Below are positions 24,786-34,577 of a stretch of DNA of 64,000 nt, one piece after another (position 1 is the first letter of the stretch; every line of letters starts with the position of its first letter). Source of the DNA: Oceanospirillum sp048264105 (GTDB taxonomy: Bacteria > Pseudomonadota > Gammaproteobacteria > Pseudomonadales > Halomonadaceae); the NCBI GenBank assembly GCA_048264105.1, contig JBLXDJ010000002.1:558001-622000 (forward strand). The letters are read 5' to 3'. Under the pieces are notes generated by a model that did no database searches, was not told where the DNA came from, and saw only the letters and a list, made by a program, of their open reading frames with translations. A program made the position numbers and the translations under genes.

Positions 24786-27754
24786 AGGATCTGCTGCTCT
24801 TTCTGCCAGGACTCCAGCTTAGCCAGCTCTTTGTAGAGGGTTTTCAGGGTTTCCTGAGAGGCTGTCATCTGACGCATCTTAAGCTGGGTTTCCAGTGTTT
24901 CTGTGGTCAGCGCCAGGCGCGGTACGCCACAGTAACGGGTTGCGCCATGGAGGTGATGCACAGCGGAGATCATCTCTTCGATATCTTCACTTCGGAAGGC
25001 AGCGTCCAGACGCTCCCGTGTATCAGGAATGTCCTGCAGCAGCATCTCCAGCATCTCTTCCGCAAGGGCAGACTTGCCGCCCGCCAGCCGTGTTCCCATC
25101 TCCATATCCACCACGTTTTCCATGCTGTCTTCCAGCAACTGCTCATTTTCCGGCAGAGGTGGTTCGGCATCGGCAGGCATCAGACTTGGGCTGAATCCGG
25201 TCCAGCGTTGAATCAGAGCCGCCAGTTTTTCTTCATCAATAGGCTTGGTCAGCAGATCGTTAAGACCCGCCGCCATAAAGTTGTCTTTCTCTTCCGGCAG
25301 CGCGTGAGCGGTCAGGGCGATAATCCCCAGATCTTCGTAATAGGGTGACAGATTACGGATTCGTCGGGTGGTTTCCATACCATCCATATCCGGCATCTGA
25401 ATATCCATCAGTACCAGATCCGGTCGCTTACGCAGTACCTCCTCAATCGCTTTTTTACCGCTGTTCGCCTGCATCACATTCAGGCCAAACTCATTCAGCA
25501 GAGTCGAGGCCAGCAGCAGGTTTGAAGCGTTGTCATCCACTACCAGAATGGTAGGGGCACTGGTCATATTATTTTGCAGATTGAAGTCGTCACCACTGTT
25601 ATAGCTATCACGGCTGATATACGTCTGCTGAGAACCGTTTTGTGTGGCTGAATAGCTGGCAGCACTCTGATCTGCAGTGAACTGAGGCAGTGGTTGTGGC
25701 TGTTTGACTGACTGCAGTTGGTGGGCAGAGGCTGATGTTGCTGCAGAGGACTGCGGCGTAATCATCTGCTGGCTGAGAATCGCTTCCACAGAGGCTCTGA
25801 GATCCTCCTGACTGATCGGCTTGGTTTCCACAAGGCTGACACCCGCGCCCATAAATCGGGTGATCAGGTCGGCATCGTTACTGCCCAGCAGAACCAGCAC
25901 CGGCACCTTTTCCGCCAGTTTATGGGTCAGCGCCAGTGTTGCTCTGTCGTTAGCTTCCTGCGCATTAAAGGCCAGTACCGCCAGTTCAAAGGCGGGTTCC
26001 TGAACATTAATACCGTTCAGGCTATTGTGGCAGGTAGGCTGCAGGCCAAACTGGGTCAGCTGGTGGTTCAGGGCGTTCTGGTTCAGAGGATGACTTTCTA
26101 CCAGCAGTGTCTTCATGGCGGGCAGGCAAGGTTCCGGCTGCAGGTCATAGGACATATTCTGAGCCGGAGTCCGTATGGTGAACCAGAAGGTAGCGCCTTC
26201 TCCCAGTTCACTGTCCAGACCAATTTCCCCGCCCATCAGTTCGACCAGACGCTTACAGATAACCAGTCCCAGACCGGTGCCGCCATGCTGACGGTTCTGA
26301 CTTGAGTCGGCCTGGGTGAAAGGAGTGAACAGGGAGGGTTGTTTTTCTTTGTCGATGCCGACACCGTTGTCGGTGATCTTAAAGCAGATCACCATCTCGT
26401 CATTGGCTTCCAGCTCAGCCATGACCCGAATCACAACATCGCCTTTATCGGTAAACTTCACCGCGTTACCCAGCAGGTTGGTCAGTACCTGCTTGATCCG
26501 CATCGGGTCACTGACCAGCGTGCTTGGTACATCATCATAGACCAGAGCCACCATCTCCAGTTGCTTACGCTGCACCTCAGGAGCCAGCAGGGCAATGGTC
26601 TCGTCCACCACTTCACGGGGGTTAAAGGGGATCGATTTGATCTCCATTTTCTGGGCTTCGATCTTAGAGAAGTCGAGAATATCGTTAATGATCGACAACA
26701 GGCTCTCGGAAGCGTTTCGGATACTGTTGAGGTGACCGCTCTGATGCGGTGTTAACGGGGTACGGCGCAGCAGGTTACAGAAGCCGACGATACCGTTCAT
26801 CGGGGTGCGGATCTCATGACTCATATTGGCCAGAAACTCCGACTTAATCCGGTTAGCTTCCTCCGCCCGCTTACGGGCCAGATCCAGCTCAATACTCTGG
26901 GTTTCCATGGTGATCATGGTCTCTTCCAGCTCTGAGGTGGTCTGCTCAATACTGTCGTTCAGCTCCTGACGTTTCAGCTTAATGCTGCGGGTCAGTTCGT
27001 TGATATCATCGGCCAGATGGTGAAATTCAGGGCAGCCGATATGTTGGGCGGCAACGGTATAGTTGCCGGAACTGACCTGTTGCACCACTTCCCGGGCATC
27101 ATCAATAGGAGCCTGAAACTGGCGGCTGACTCTGATGGCCATAAAGATGGTTGCCCCCAGAAGTATCAGCACCACGACCCAGTTCAGAATCACATCATAG
27201 ATAATACTCAGACGGGTCTGACTCAGGTGAACCTCAAGCTCCAGCCAGCCAACAATGGCGTTGGACTTGATCTCCATATGGACAAACTGGGGAGCGAAAA
27301 GACCGCTGTTATCTTTCGTCGGGTTACTGTCAGCAGTGCGGTTTTTAGGTGGAAACGGCGACAGCAAAGGCTGAATAATACGCAGGGTGCTGTCAGAATA
27401 ACGTACCAGTGACTGGGGTTGCAGGCGGTGGCTGGCATTACTGACCGGATACATACTGGGGCCACCGTGGAAGATATTTTCCCGCTCTTTGTTATGGATA
27501 GAAACCGCACGGATCTCAGCTTCCTGATTGAGGAGATCCATAATACGCCGCACCTGCTCTGTGTCATTACGTTCCAGAGCATAGGCCAGTGGCGTGCTAA
27601 GCTGACGGCTTAAGGCTTCCGCCTTTTCCATCAGATTGTTTTCTACCAGCGCGTAATAGTTAAGAAACAGGTGAGTACTGAGCACCAGTGCCGTGATGAT
27701 GGCAGGAAAGGTAGCGATAAAGAGAATTTTGTTGCGCAGAGGCCAGTTTTTCAT
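24767..27754 (-). CDS. barA: Hybrid sensor histidine kinase BarA/GacS
   Basis: This 995-aa tripartite kinase would phosphorylate the response regulator UvrY/GacA to control the Csr/Rsm small RNAs. Domains in order: TM1 (about 8-28), a periplasmic sensor, TM2 (about 187-207), HAMP, a coiled coil, HisKA with MSHEIRTPMNGIVGF (His about 313), HATPase with DNGVGIDKEKQ and GGTGLGLVICKRL, a degenerate receiver, a Gln/Ser-rich linker (about 670-735), a true receiver with VLMDIQMPDMDG (Asp about 783) and KP, and an HPt with HHLHGATRYCG (His about 932). The first receiver has LAVLAFNAQE where the phospho-Asp motif should be. The neighbourhood (cysM, rlmD, relA, mazG) matches gacS of pseudomonads. Confidence 0.93.
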   Translation of the reverse strand: MKNWPLRNKILFIATFPAIITALVLSTHLFLNYYALVENNLMEKAEALSRQLSTPLAYALERNDTEQVRRIMDLLNQEAEIRAVSIHNKERENIFHGGPSMYPVSNASHRLQPQSLVRYSDSTLRIIQPLLSPFPPKNRTADSNPTKDNSGLFAPQFVHMEIKSNAIVGWLELEVHLSQTRLSIIYDVILNWVVVLILLGATIFMAIRVSRQFQAPIDDAREVVQQVSSGNYTVAAQHIGCPEFHHLADDINELTRSIKLKRQELNDSIEQTTSELEETMITMETQSIELDLARKRAEEANRIKSEFLANMSHEIRTPMNGIVGFCNLLRRTPLTPHQSGHLNSIRNASESLLSIINDILDFSKIEAQKMEIKSIPFNPREVVDETIALLAPEVQRKQLEMVALVYDDVPSTLVSDPMRIKQVLTNLLGNAVKFTDKGDVVIRVMAELEANDEMVICFKITDNGVGIDKEKQPSLFTPFTQADSSQNRQHGGTGLGLVICKRLVELMGGEIGLDSELGEGATFWFTIRTPAQNMSYDLQPEPCLPAMKTLLVESHPLNQNALNHQLTQFGLQPTCHNSLNGINVQEPAFELAVLAFNAQEANDRATLALTHKLAEKVPVLVLLGSNDADLITRFMGAGVSLVETKPISQEDLRASVEAILSQQMITPQSSAATSASAHQLQSVKQPQPLPQFTADQSAASYSATQNGSQQTYISRDSYNSGDDFNLQNNMTSAPTILVVDDNASNLLLASTLLNEFGLNVMQANSGKKAIEEVLRKRPDLVLMDIQMPDMDGMETTRRIRNLSPYYEDLGIIALTAHALPEEKDNFMAAGLNDLLTKPIDEEKLAALIQRWTGFSPSLMPADAEPPLPENEQLLEDSMENVVDMEMGTRLAGGKSALAEEMLEMLLQDIPDTRERLDAAFRSEDIEEMISAVHHLHGATRYCGVPRLALTTETLETQLKMRQMTASQETLKTLYKELAKLESWQKEQQILQKSQS

Positions 27755-28220
27755 CGTGTATCCAGATTGATATTTACTGCAGGCGCAGCAAAGTCCTTTT
27801 AGTGCTTTGAGCCGAAATCGTGTGCTACGAAATATGTCACCTAAACCGAGGTCGTTTTATGATCTGACCATGGGCCGGATTATTAAAGCAGAGCTTTGAA
27901 TCGTTTGGCAGTCATCTTGACGCTTTCTTTTACCATAATACCCAATCGGGTGCAGTTATAAGCAAATAGCAAAGCATTATTTTGAAAATAGCGGCGGCTG
28001 CCTCATATACCTCTTTTTAACGTACAGATCTTTAACCCATAAATGGAATGAAAAAGCGGTTTTAAAAAATGACGCCCGGCGGTATAAAAGGCGCTGTTGA
28101 AATCTCCGCATTTTGAAGAGCCGTATCTATAGAAAGTATCGGTTTAAACCCTTGTACAATAAGTGGTTTTTCCTGCGTTGCTGAATCGATGACCGGCTAC
28201 CGTTTAACTAGAGAGAATCT
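27755..28220. other. Intergenic region between divergent barA and cysM (466 bp)
   Basis: This AT-rich gap with no ORF of substance must carry the promoters of both genes. I see no convincing -35/-10 pair, no terminator and no repeated GGA hairpins that would suggest a Csr/Rsm-type RNA. A TACAAT at about 28154 is the best -10 candidate for cysM but has no clear -35. Confidence 0.5.
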
Positions 28221-29165
28221 ATGTCTTCCGAACAGAAATCCCCAGAGCAGATTGCTGAAACTCAGGCGCAGTTTAAAGACTTTCCGACCATTGAGGCGTT
28301 TGTCGGCCAGACCCCTCTGGTGCGTCTGCAACGCCTGACACTGGATAATGGATCGGTCGTCCTCGCCAAACTGGAAGGCAACAACCCTGCAGGATCGGTT
28401 AAAGACCGCCCGGCGCTGAGCATGATCAATCTGGCGGAAGCCCGGGGCGATATTAAGCCGGGAGATACCCTGATTGAGGCCACCAGTGGAAACACAGGTA
28501 TTGCGCTGGCGATGGCGGCGGCGATCAAGGGTTATAAGATGGTGCTGATCATGCCGGATAATATGAGTGCCGAGCGTAAAGCCTCCATGGCAGCCTACGG
28601 CGCGGAGCTGATTACGGTGAGCAAAGAAGAGGGTATGGAAGCGGCCCGTGATCTGGCGCTTCGCATGCAGGATGAGGGTAAAGGCATCGTACTGAACCAG
28701 TTCGGTAATATGGATAACCCTGAAGCTCATTACCGCAGTACCGGCCCTGAGATCTGGCAGCAAACCTTCGGCAAGGTGACTCACTTTGTCAGCTCCATGG
28801 GCACCACCGGCACCATTATGGGGGTTTCCCGCTATCTGAAAGAGCAGAACCCTGATGTACAGATTGTTGGCCTGCAGCCGAGCGAAGGGGCAAGCATTCC
28901 CGGTATTCGCCGCTGGCCGAAAGAGTACCTGCCGACCATTTTTGAGGCGGAACGAGTGGATCAGGTGATCGATATCGATCAGGAACTGGCTGAGAGCACT
29001 ATGAAGTCTCTCGCCCGGGAAGAGGGTATTTTTGCCGGTGTTTCCTCCGGCGGTGCCATTGCCGGTGCGATTCAGGTGGCTGAGCAGAATCCGGGAGCCG
29101 TTGTGGTCGCTATTATTTGCGACCGGGGTGACCGTTACCTGTCTACCGGTGTCTTTAACGCCTGA
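28221..29165 (+). CDS. cysM: Cysteine synthase B
   Basis: This PLP enzyme makes cysteine from O-acetylserine and sulfide or thiosulfate. The 314-aa protein has a PLP-binding Lys in LEGNNPAGSVKDRPA (about residue 59), a substrate-binding loop IEATSGNTGIALAM, and the PLP phosphate site SSMGTTGTIMGVSRYL. The ARG-containing loop and shorter length fit CysM rather than CysK. It follows AGAGAGAATCT as ribosome site and is followed by a strong terminator, so it is monocistronic. Confidence 0.95.
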   Translation: MSSEQKSPEQIAETQAQFKDFPTIEAFVGQTPLVRLQRLTLDNGSVVLAKLEGNNPAGSVKDRPALSMINLAEARGDIKPGDTLIEATSGNTGIALAMAAAIKGYKMVLIMPDNMSAERKASMAAYGAELITVSKEEGMEAARDLALRMQDEGKGIVLNQFGNMDNPEAHYRSTGPEIWQQTFGKVTHFVSSMGTTGTIMGVSRYLKEQNPDVQIVGLQPSEGASIPGIRRWPKEYLPTIFEAERVDQVIDIDQELAESTMKSLAREEGIFAGVSSGGAIAGAIQVAEQNPGAVVVAIICDRGDRYLSTGVFNA

Positions 29166-29205
29166 TCGACCGTTATTATCCCACCCGGAATAAAACGTTA
29201 AACAA

Positions 29206-29238
29206 GGGCTGCTGTTGCTGACAGCAGCCCTTTTCTTT
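29206..29238 (+). terminator. Rho-independent terminator of cysM
   Basis: A perfect 10-bp stem, GGGCTGCTGT with ACAGCAGCCC around a 5-nt loop, runs into TTTTCTTT. It begins 41 bp after the cysM stop. Confidence 0.92.
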
Positions 29239-29437
29239 ATGCCTTTCTTTATGACTATTGTGCCCTCCGGCTGGACAAGTTGAGATTAGGCGTTATCATC
29301 TGCCGCCATCCCGTCGGGACTGTTGCTTTATCCAGCATTAATTGCTGTCCTGCCCCACATCAGGTAACAGACTGTTCTGGCGTTAAGCGCTTTAATCCGT
29401 CTTTTTTGTGCGGAATTGTCGATAAAAAGGGGGCTAC

Positions 29438-30781
29438 GTGCCTGAGTTAGTGTCTGATCTCCTCATTGAACGCCAGGGCCATGATGGTCGGGGTATTGGC
29501 CATCACAATGGAAAAATCGTTTTTGTAGAGGGAGCACTGGCCGGCGAAAGCGTCAGCATTCGTATCGTCAAAACCCATCGCCGCTTCGATGAAGCGGTGT
29601 GTGAGGCTATTCATACTCCATCTCCAGATCGTATTGAGCCTGCCTGCGAGTATTACGATAAGTGCGGTGGCTGTGGTATGCAGCACCTTTCTCTGGAGCG
29701 TCAGCGCGAGGTGAAACAGACCGCACTGGTGGATCAGATGGAGCGCTTTGGCAAGCTAAGTGAAATCCCCGTTCAGGATGCGCTGGTGGATGAAGCCTGG
29801 GGCTATCGCCGCAAAGCCCGTCTGGGGGTGAAATGGAACCGCCACGGCGATCTCATCATAGGTTTCCGCGAGAAAGGTTCTTCTCATCTGGTGGCGATTC
29901 AGCACTGTGCGGTGTTACACCCTGAACTCTCGGCGTTAATCCCCTCTTTGTATGATCTGATTCCTGAGCTGGAATCCCGCAAAACCATCGGGCACCTTGA
30001 GCTGGCATACAGTGATGAAGGATGCGCTCTTGTGGTGCGTCACCTGAAAGGTCTGTCTCATAAAGATCAGCTGCTTTGGCTGAACTGGGCTGAAGAGCGC
30101 AAGGTTCAGCTTTACTGGCAGAAAGATCAGGCGGACAGTCTGGTGAAAGCCAGTCTGGAGAACGGCAAGGTGATCACACTGGGTGGTGACGAACTACCGG
30201 CACTGAGTTATCAGCAGGGCGCACTGACGCTGGCCTTCCAGCCCAATGATTTTGTACAGGTAAACCCTGCGATCAACCGTCAGATGGTGGCTCAGGCACT
30301 GGAGTGGCTGCAGCCGAAAGAGAGCGATGTGGTACTGGATCTGTTTGCAGGCTTTGGCAATTTCAGTTTGCCACTGGCTGAAAAAGTCGCATCGGTCACC
30401 GGTATTGAAGGCGCAGCCAATCTGGTTCAGCGCGCCCGCGACAACGCCAAATTAAATGGCATAGAAAATGCTATTTTTGAAGCGGCTGACCTGAGTCAGT
30501 CATTCAAAGGCCTTTCCTGGGCCAAGACCCGCTATAATGTCGTACTGCTGGATCCACCCCGCACCGGTGCGCAGGCGATTTGCGAACAGATGAAAAGCCT
30601 GGGAGCCAAGCGGGTGCTGTACGTATCCTGTAATCCGTCCACGCTGGCGAGGGACAGTGCGATTCTGGCGGAGCAGGGTTTTAAGCTGGTTAAAACCGGC
30701 ATTATGGATATGTTTCCGCAAACGGCTCACGTTGAATCCATGGCACTGTTTGAACGTGGCGGTAAAAAGAAAAAGTTCTGA
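29438..30781 (+). CDS. rlmD: 23S rRNA (uracil(1939)-C(5))-methyltransferase RlmD
   Basis: RlmD methylates U1939 of 23S rRNA using SAM and carries a [4Fe-4S] cluster. The 447-aa protein has an N-terminal TRAM domain (GHDGRGIGHHNGKIVFVEGA), cluster ligands CEYYDKCGGCGMQHL and a fourth Cys in IQHCAVLHP. The methyltransferase domain shows DLFAGFGNFSLPLA (SAM site), LLDPPRTGAQ and the catalytic Cys in YVSCNPSTLARD. The GTG start is preceded by AAGGGGG. The gene sits directly upstream of relA, a gene order shared with E. coli and pseudomonads. Confidence 0.96.
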   Translation: MPELVSDLLIERQGHDGRGIGHHNGKIVFVEGALAGESVSIRIVKTHRRFDEAVCEAIHTPSPDRIEPACEYYDKCGGCGMQHLSLERQREVKQTALVDQMERFGKLSEIPVQDALVDEAWGYRRKARLGVKWNRHGDLIIGFREKGSSHLVAIQHCAVLHPELSALIPSLYDLIPELESRKTIGHLELAYSDEGCALVVRHLKGLSHKDQLLWLNWAEERKVQLYWQKDQADSLVKASLENGKVITLGGDELPALSYQQGALTLAFQPNDFVQVNPAINRQMVAQALEWLQPKESDVVLDLFAGFGNFSLPLAEKVASVTGIEGAANLVQRARDNAKLNGIENAIFEAADLSQSFKGLSWAKTRYNVVLLDPPRTGAQAICEQMKSLGAKRVLYVSCNPSTLARDSAILAEQGFKLVKTGIMDMFPQTAHVESMALFERGGKKKKF

Positions 30782-31063
30782 GGTTGTTTGGCGGTAAGGT
30801 GCTGTGCAGGCGGCTTAGGCCGATGAGCCTGCAGGCTCAGACCGCTTTATATTACGCTCTCTGTTCCGGCTGAGACCTACAGGCCGGGGACAGAGAAGAA
30901 GAGGTCGAATCATTTTTAGCCGGCAGCTGTTGCCGGAGAGAAGTTTGCCGGGAACAAGGCAGGCTTGTCGATTCATAAAAGGCCCCCATTAATAAAGGGT
31001 GCAGCCGGGCGGATGCCTGAGCGAACACCTTATAATAAGAAACTGAAATTTACAGGCGAAGAC

Positions 31064-33346
31064 ATGGTAAAAGTACGTGAAGATCAACCGTTAAACCCTG
31101 ATGGCACGGTAAATATCCCCAACTGGCTGCAACGCCTGCAGGAGGATGTCACGCTCACTTCACCGGAGCGTGTTCAGTCTGCCTGCGAGATGGCACGTGA
31201 CGCCCAGCGCAATGCACGCAAAGAGGACAATTACTGGATTGTTAAAGGGTCCCGCTGCTTCCGTACCGGCCTTGAAATGGCCGATATTCTCGGTGAACTG
31301 CAGATGGATGAAGACTCCCTGATCGCGGCGATTCTGTATCGTGCCGTGCGTGAAGGTCATATCTCCATCGCTCAGGTCGAAGAGTCCTTTGGTGAAACCG
31401 TTTCCAAACTGGTCAATGGTGTCACTGAGATGGCGGCCATCAGCCAGATTCAGCTTCCGACCGAAGGTATCGTCTTTGGTCAGGAGAACAAAAGCCAGCT
31501 GGAAAATCTGCGTAAAATGCTGGTGGCGATGATCGATGATGTTCGTGTCGCACTGATTAAACTGGCGGAGCGTACCTGCGCCATCCGTGATGCTAAAAAC
31601 GCCCCCCGGGATAAACGTCTGCGTGTTGCCCGCGAAGTTTTTGAAATCTATGCCCCGCTGGCGCACCGTTTGGGTATTGGTTACATCAAGTGGGAGCTGG
31701 AAGATCTCTCCTTCCGTTATCTGGAAGAGGAGCAGTACAAGAGTATCGCCCGCCTGCTGTCTGAGAAGCGTCTCGATCGTACCGAATATATTGAGAAAGT
31801 GATCGCCCTGCTGAAAGAGAAGCTGGAAGGTGAGGGGATCAGCGGTGCCCAGGTAAATGGCCGCGCGAAACATATTTACAGCATCTGGCGCAAAATGAAG
31901 CGCAAAAACATCGACTTCTCTGAAGTGTACGATGTGCGTGCCGTGCGTATTCTGGTGCCTGATGTGAAAGACTGTTATACCGCTCTGGGGATTATTCATG
32001 GTCTCTGGCACCACATTCCCCATGAGTTTGACGATTACATCGCAACGCCAAAAGAGAACGGCTACCGTTCCCTGCATACGGCGGTTGTCGGGCCGGAAGG
32101 CAAGGTGCTGGAAGTTCAGATCCGTACCATCTCCATGCACGAAGAAGCCGAACTGGGGGTTTGCGCCCACTGGTTGTACAAGGGCACCGACACCAAGAAA
32201 ACCAGCGACAGCTACGAAGAAAAGATCGCCTGGTTGCGCCAGGTTCTGGAATGGCATGAAGAAGTGGGCGATGCCAACGGTCTGCGCGAAGAGTTACGCA
32301 ATGACGTAGCCCCGGACCGTATCTATATCTTCACGCCGGATGGTCATGTGGTGGATCTGCCCCACGATGCGACGCCGGTGGACTTTGCCTATCGGGTACA
32401 TACTGAAGTCGGCCACCGCTGCCGTGGCGCTAAGGTGAATGGCCGCATTGTGCCGCTGACCTATCATCTGAAGACCGGTGATCAGGTTGAGATTCTCACC
32501 TCAGAAAATACCCGTCCAAGTCGTGACTGGCTGAACCCTGCTCTGGGCTATGCGTTAACCTCTCGTACCCGAGCCAAGATTCAGAGCTGGTTTAAGCTGC
32601 AGGATCGTGACCAGAATATCGCGGAAGGCCGTCAGCTGCTGGAGAAAGAGTTCAAGCAGCTGGGTCTGAGTGATCTGGATCTGCCGAAGCTGGCGCAGGC
32701 GGTGAACTACAACACCGAAGACGATATGTACGCGGCGCTGGGTGCCGGTGATCTGCGTACCGGTCAGGTGCTGAGTGTCGCCCAGAACCTGTTTGGCGAA
32801 ACCGATGATGAGGAACAGCTGGAGAAATTCCTGCTGCACCGTCGTTACCCCGGTGGTCAGAAATCCGGTGGCAGTGCTCCGGATGACATCACCATTCATG
32901 GTGTGGGTAACCTGATGACTCAGATCGCCAAATGCTGCCATCCGGTGCCGGGTGATGATATCGCCGGTTATATTACCGTGGGCCGTGGTGTGTCGATTCA
33001 CCGTCAGGATTGTGCCAACGCCCTGCAGCTGAAAGCGGAAGACCCTCATCGCATGATCAATGTGGAGTGGGGTGAGCGCACTCAGCATATGTACTCGGTG
33101 GATGTTCGCATCCGCGCCTGGGACCGTTCCGGTCTGTTGCGGGATATTATGTCCGTATTGGCCAACGATAAGGTGAATGTTCTGTCGGTGAATACACTGA
33201 CCGACAAAAAAGAGAACCAGGCCAATATTCTGGTGACGCTGGAAGTGGATGGTATTCAGGTGCTGGGCCGTATCCTTAACCGGATTGAGCAGCTGCCGAA
33301 TATTCTCGATGTTCAGCGTTTTCAGGAAAAGAAAAAATCAGCCTGA
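31064..33346 (+). CDS. relA: GTP pyrophosphokinase RelA
   Basis: RelA is the ribosome-bound synthetase of (p)ppGpp, activated by uncharged tRNA during amino-acid starvation. The 760-aa protein starts at the ATG at 31064 (VKVREDQPLNPDG); the frame runs open further upstream without a better start. The N-terminal HD-like domain is inactive: the hydrolase motif is replaced by ILYRAVREGH. The synthetase domain shows EFDDYIATPKENGYRSLHTA, followed by TGS (IFTPDGHVVDLPHDATPVDFAYRVH), a zinc finger with IAKCCHPVPGDDIAGY and a C-terminal ACT domain with RAWDRSGLLRDIMSVL. Loss of the HD motif identifies RelA rather than SpoT. Confidence 0.97.
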   Translation: MVKVREDQPLNPDGTVNIPNWLQRLQEDVTLTSPERVQSACEMARDAQRNARKEDNYWIVKGSRCFRTGLEMADILGELQMDEDSLIAAILYRAVREGHISIAQVEESFGETVSKLVNGVTEMAAISQIQLPTEGIVFGQENKSQLENLRKMLVAMIDDVRVALIKLAERTCAIRDAKNAPRDKRLRVAREVFEIYAPLAHRLGIGYIKWELEDLSFRYLEEEQYKSIARLLSEKRLDRTEYIEKVIALLKEKLEGEGISGAQVNGRAKHIYSIWRKMKRKNIDFSEVYDVRAVRILVPDVKDCYTALGIIHGLWHHIPHEFDDYIATPKENGYRSLHTAVVGPEGKVLEVQIRTISMHEEAELGVCAHWLYKGTDTKKTSDSYEEKIAWLRQVLEWHEEVGDANGLREELRNDVAPDRIYIFTPDGHVVDLPHDATPVDFAYRVHTEVGHRCRGAKVNGRIVPLTYHLKTGDQVEILTSENTRPSRDWLNPALGYALTSRTRAKIQSWFKLQDRDQNIAEGRQLLEKEFKQLGLSDLDLPKLAQAVNYNTEDDMYAALGAGDLRTGQVLSVAQNLFGETDDEEQLEKFLLHRRYPGGQKSGGSAPDDITIHGVGNLMTQIAKCCHPVPGDDIAGYITVGRGVSIHRQDCANALQLKAEDPHRMINVEWGERTQHMYSVDVRIRAWDRSGLLRDIMSVLANDKVNVLSVNTLTDKKENQANILVTLEVDGIQVLGRILNRIEQLPNILDVQRFQEKKKSA

Positions 33347-33404
33347 TCCGCTGCTGACGTACTCAAACCAACGATTGTACTCAGGTCGCGATCATACTGA
33401 TTGT

Positions 33405-33433
33405 CAAAACGCCCGCTTTTGCGGGCGTTTTGC
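33405..33433 (+). terminator. Rho-independent terminator of relA
   Basis: CAAAACGCCCGC and GCGGGCGTTTTG pair around a 4-nt TTTT loop, an A-stem/T-stem hairpin typical of bidirectional terminators. It lies 58 bp past the relA stop and 46 bp before mazG, so mazG may be only partly co-transcribed with relA. Confidence 0.85.
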
Positions 33434-33478
33434 GTTAGAGTGTTTCGCTTGTTTATTTATCTCCAAGAGCCATCTGTT

Positions 33479-34399
33479 ATGAGTCAAAAGCCAACTGTTA
33501 ATGTACCGCCGGAACTATCTGGGCACGAGTCCTCTGAACAAACCAACCAATACAGCATAAGAGATCTGACCTACCTGATGGCGCGCCTGCGGGACCCGGA
33601 AACCGGTTGTCCCTGGGATAAGGAACAGACCTTTGCCACCATCGTGCCGCATACATTGGAAGAAGCTTACGAAGTGGCGGATACCATTGAGCGTGAAGAC
33701 TGGGATCACCTGAAGGAAGAGCTGGGTGATCTGTTGTTCCAGGTGATCTATTACAGCCAGATGGCGGATGAGAAAGGCTGGTTCAATCTGGATGATGTAG
33801 CCGATGAGCTGGTTACTAAAATGGTACGCCGTCATCCCCATGTTTTTGCCGACGGGTACTTATACCCTGCGGATAATGAATCGGTGTCAGCGGCTGATGT
33901 TGATGAAGCTCAGGTCAAACAGCGCTGGGATGAGATCAAGGCGGAAGAGAAGGCGAAAAAAGCGGCGACAGAAACCGGTGAGCGTTCGCAACAGAAACCT
34001 TCGGTTCTGGCGGATATCCCCGTAGGACTTCCGGCACTGACCCGGGCTGCCAAGATTCAGAAGAAAGCCTCCAAAGTGGGCTTTGACTGGCCGGATATTC
34101 AGGGTGTGCTGGAAAAGGTGCGTGAGGAGCTGGAAGAGGTCGAAGAGGCCGTGGCAGACAACAATCTGCTGGAAGCCCAGAAGGAGTTTGGTGATCTGTT
34201 GTTTGCCGCAACAAATCTCAGTCGCTATCTGAAAAAAGATCCGGAAAGCGCTTTGCGCGGCACCAACCGTAAGTTTGAGTTCCGCTTCGCTTATATTGAA
34301 CAGCAACTGCAGAATGCAGGGCTGAGTTTTGATGATGTGGATCTGGCGCAGATGGATCGGTGGTGGGATGAGGCGAAACGACTGGAGAAGCTGGCCTGA
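33479..34399 (+). CDS. mazG: Nucleoside triphosphate pyrophosphohydrolase MazG
   Basis: MazG hydrolyses NTPs to NMPs and pyrophosphate and clears aberrant nucleotides; in E. coli it modulates ppGpp effects. The 306-aa protein has two MazG folds. The first contains LRDPETGCPWDKEQTF, EEAYEVADTIE and LKEELGDLLFQVIY (the EExxE metal motif), and the second has KVREELEEVEEAV and EFGDLLFAATNLSRYL. The charged linker between them (about residues 150-185, Lys/Glu-rich) is longer than in E. coli. The ATG at 33479 gives the conventional start; the longer frame from 33401 runs through the terminator. relA-mazG order is conserved. Confidence 0.95.
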   Translation: MSQKPTVNVPPELSGHESSEQTNQYSIRDLTYLMARLRDPETGCPWDKEQTFATIVPHTLEEAYEVADTIEREDWDHLKEELGDLLFQVIYYSQMADEKGWFNLDDVADELVTKMVRRHPHVFADGYLYPADNESVSAADVDEAQVKQRWDEIKAEEKAKKAATETGERSQQKPSVLADIPVGLPALTRAAKIQKKASKVGFDWPDIQGVLEKVREELEEVEEAVADNNLLEAQKEFGDLLFAATNLSRYLKKDPESALRGTNRKFEFRFAYIEQQLQNAGLSFDDVDLAQMDRWWDEAKRLEKLA

Positions 34400-34436
34400 C
34401 AGCTGCGGGTCACAGGTGCAGACAGCAGGCAAAAAA

Positions 34437-34483
34437 ATAGACCGTCTGTCATCCTGACACTTAAGCGTCAGGCAGACGGCCCC
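34437..34483 (-). terminator. Probable minus-strand terminator with long two-part stem
   Basis: Read on the minus strand, CCGTCTG and CAGACGG form the outer stem, CCTGAC and GTCAGG the inner stem around GCTTAAGT, and the structure is followed by TCTATTTTTTT. It would end transcripts of the 112-aa gene at 34578-34916. Confidence 0.65.
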
Positions 34484-34577
34484 ACATGGCAAGTCCCGCA
34501 GTAGTCCTGCGGGGAGGTGCCGCCCAAGGGAGAGAGGCGGCGATAAAAAAGGTTATTCAGAGAATCATCGGTACGGG

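Noticed and set aside
27755..28220. Csr/Rsm-type regulatory RNA next to the BarA gene
   Set aside because: No repeated GGA-loop hairpins or terminator are seen in this gap.
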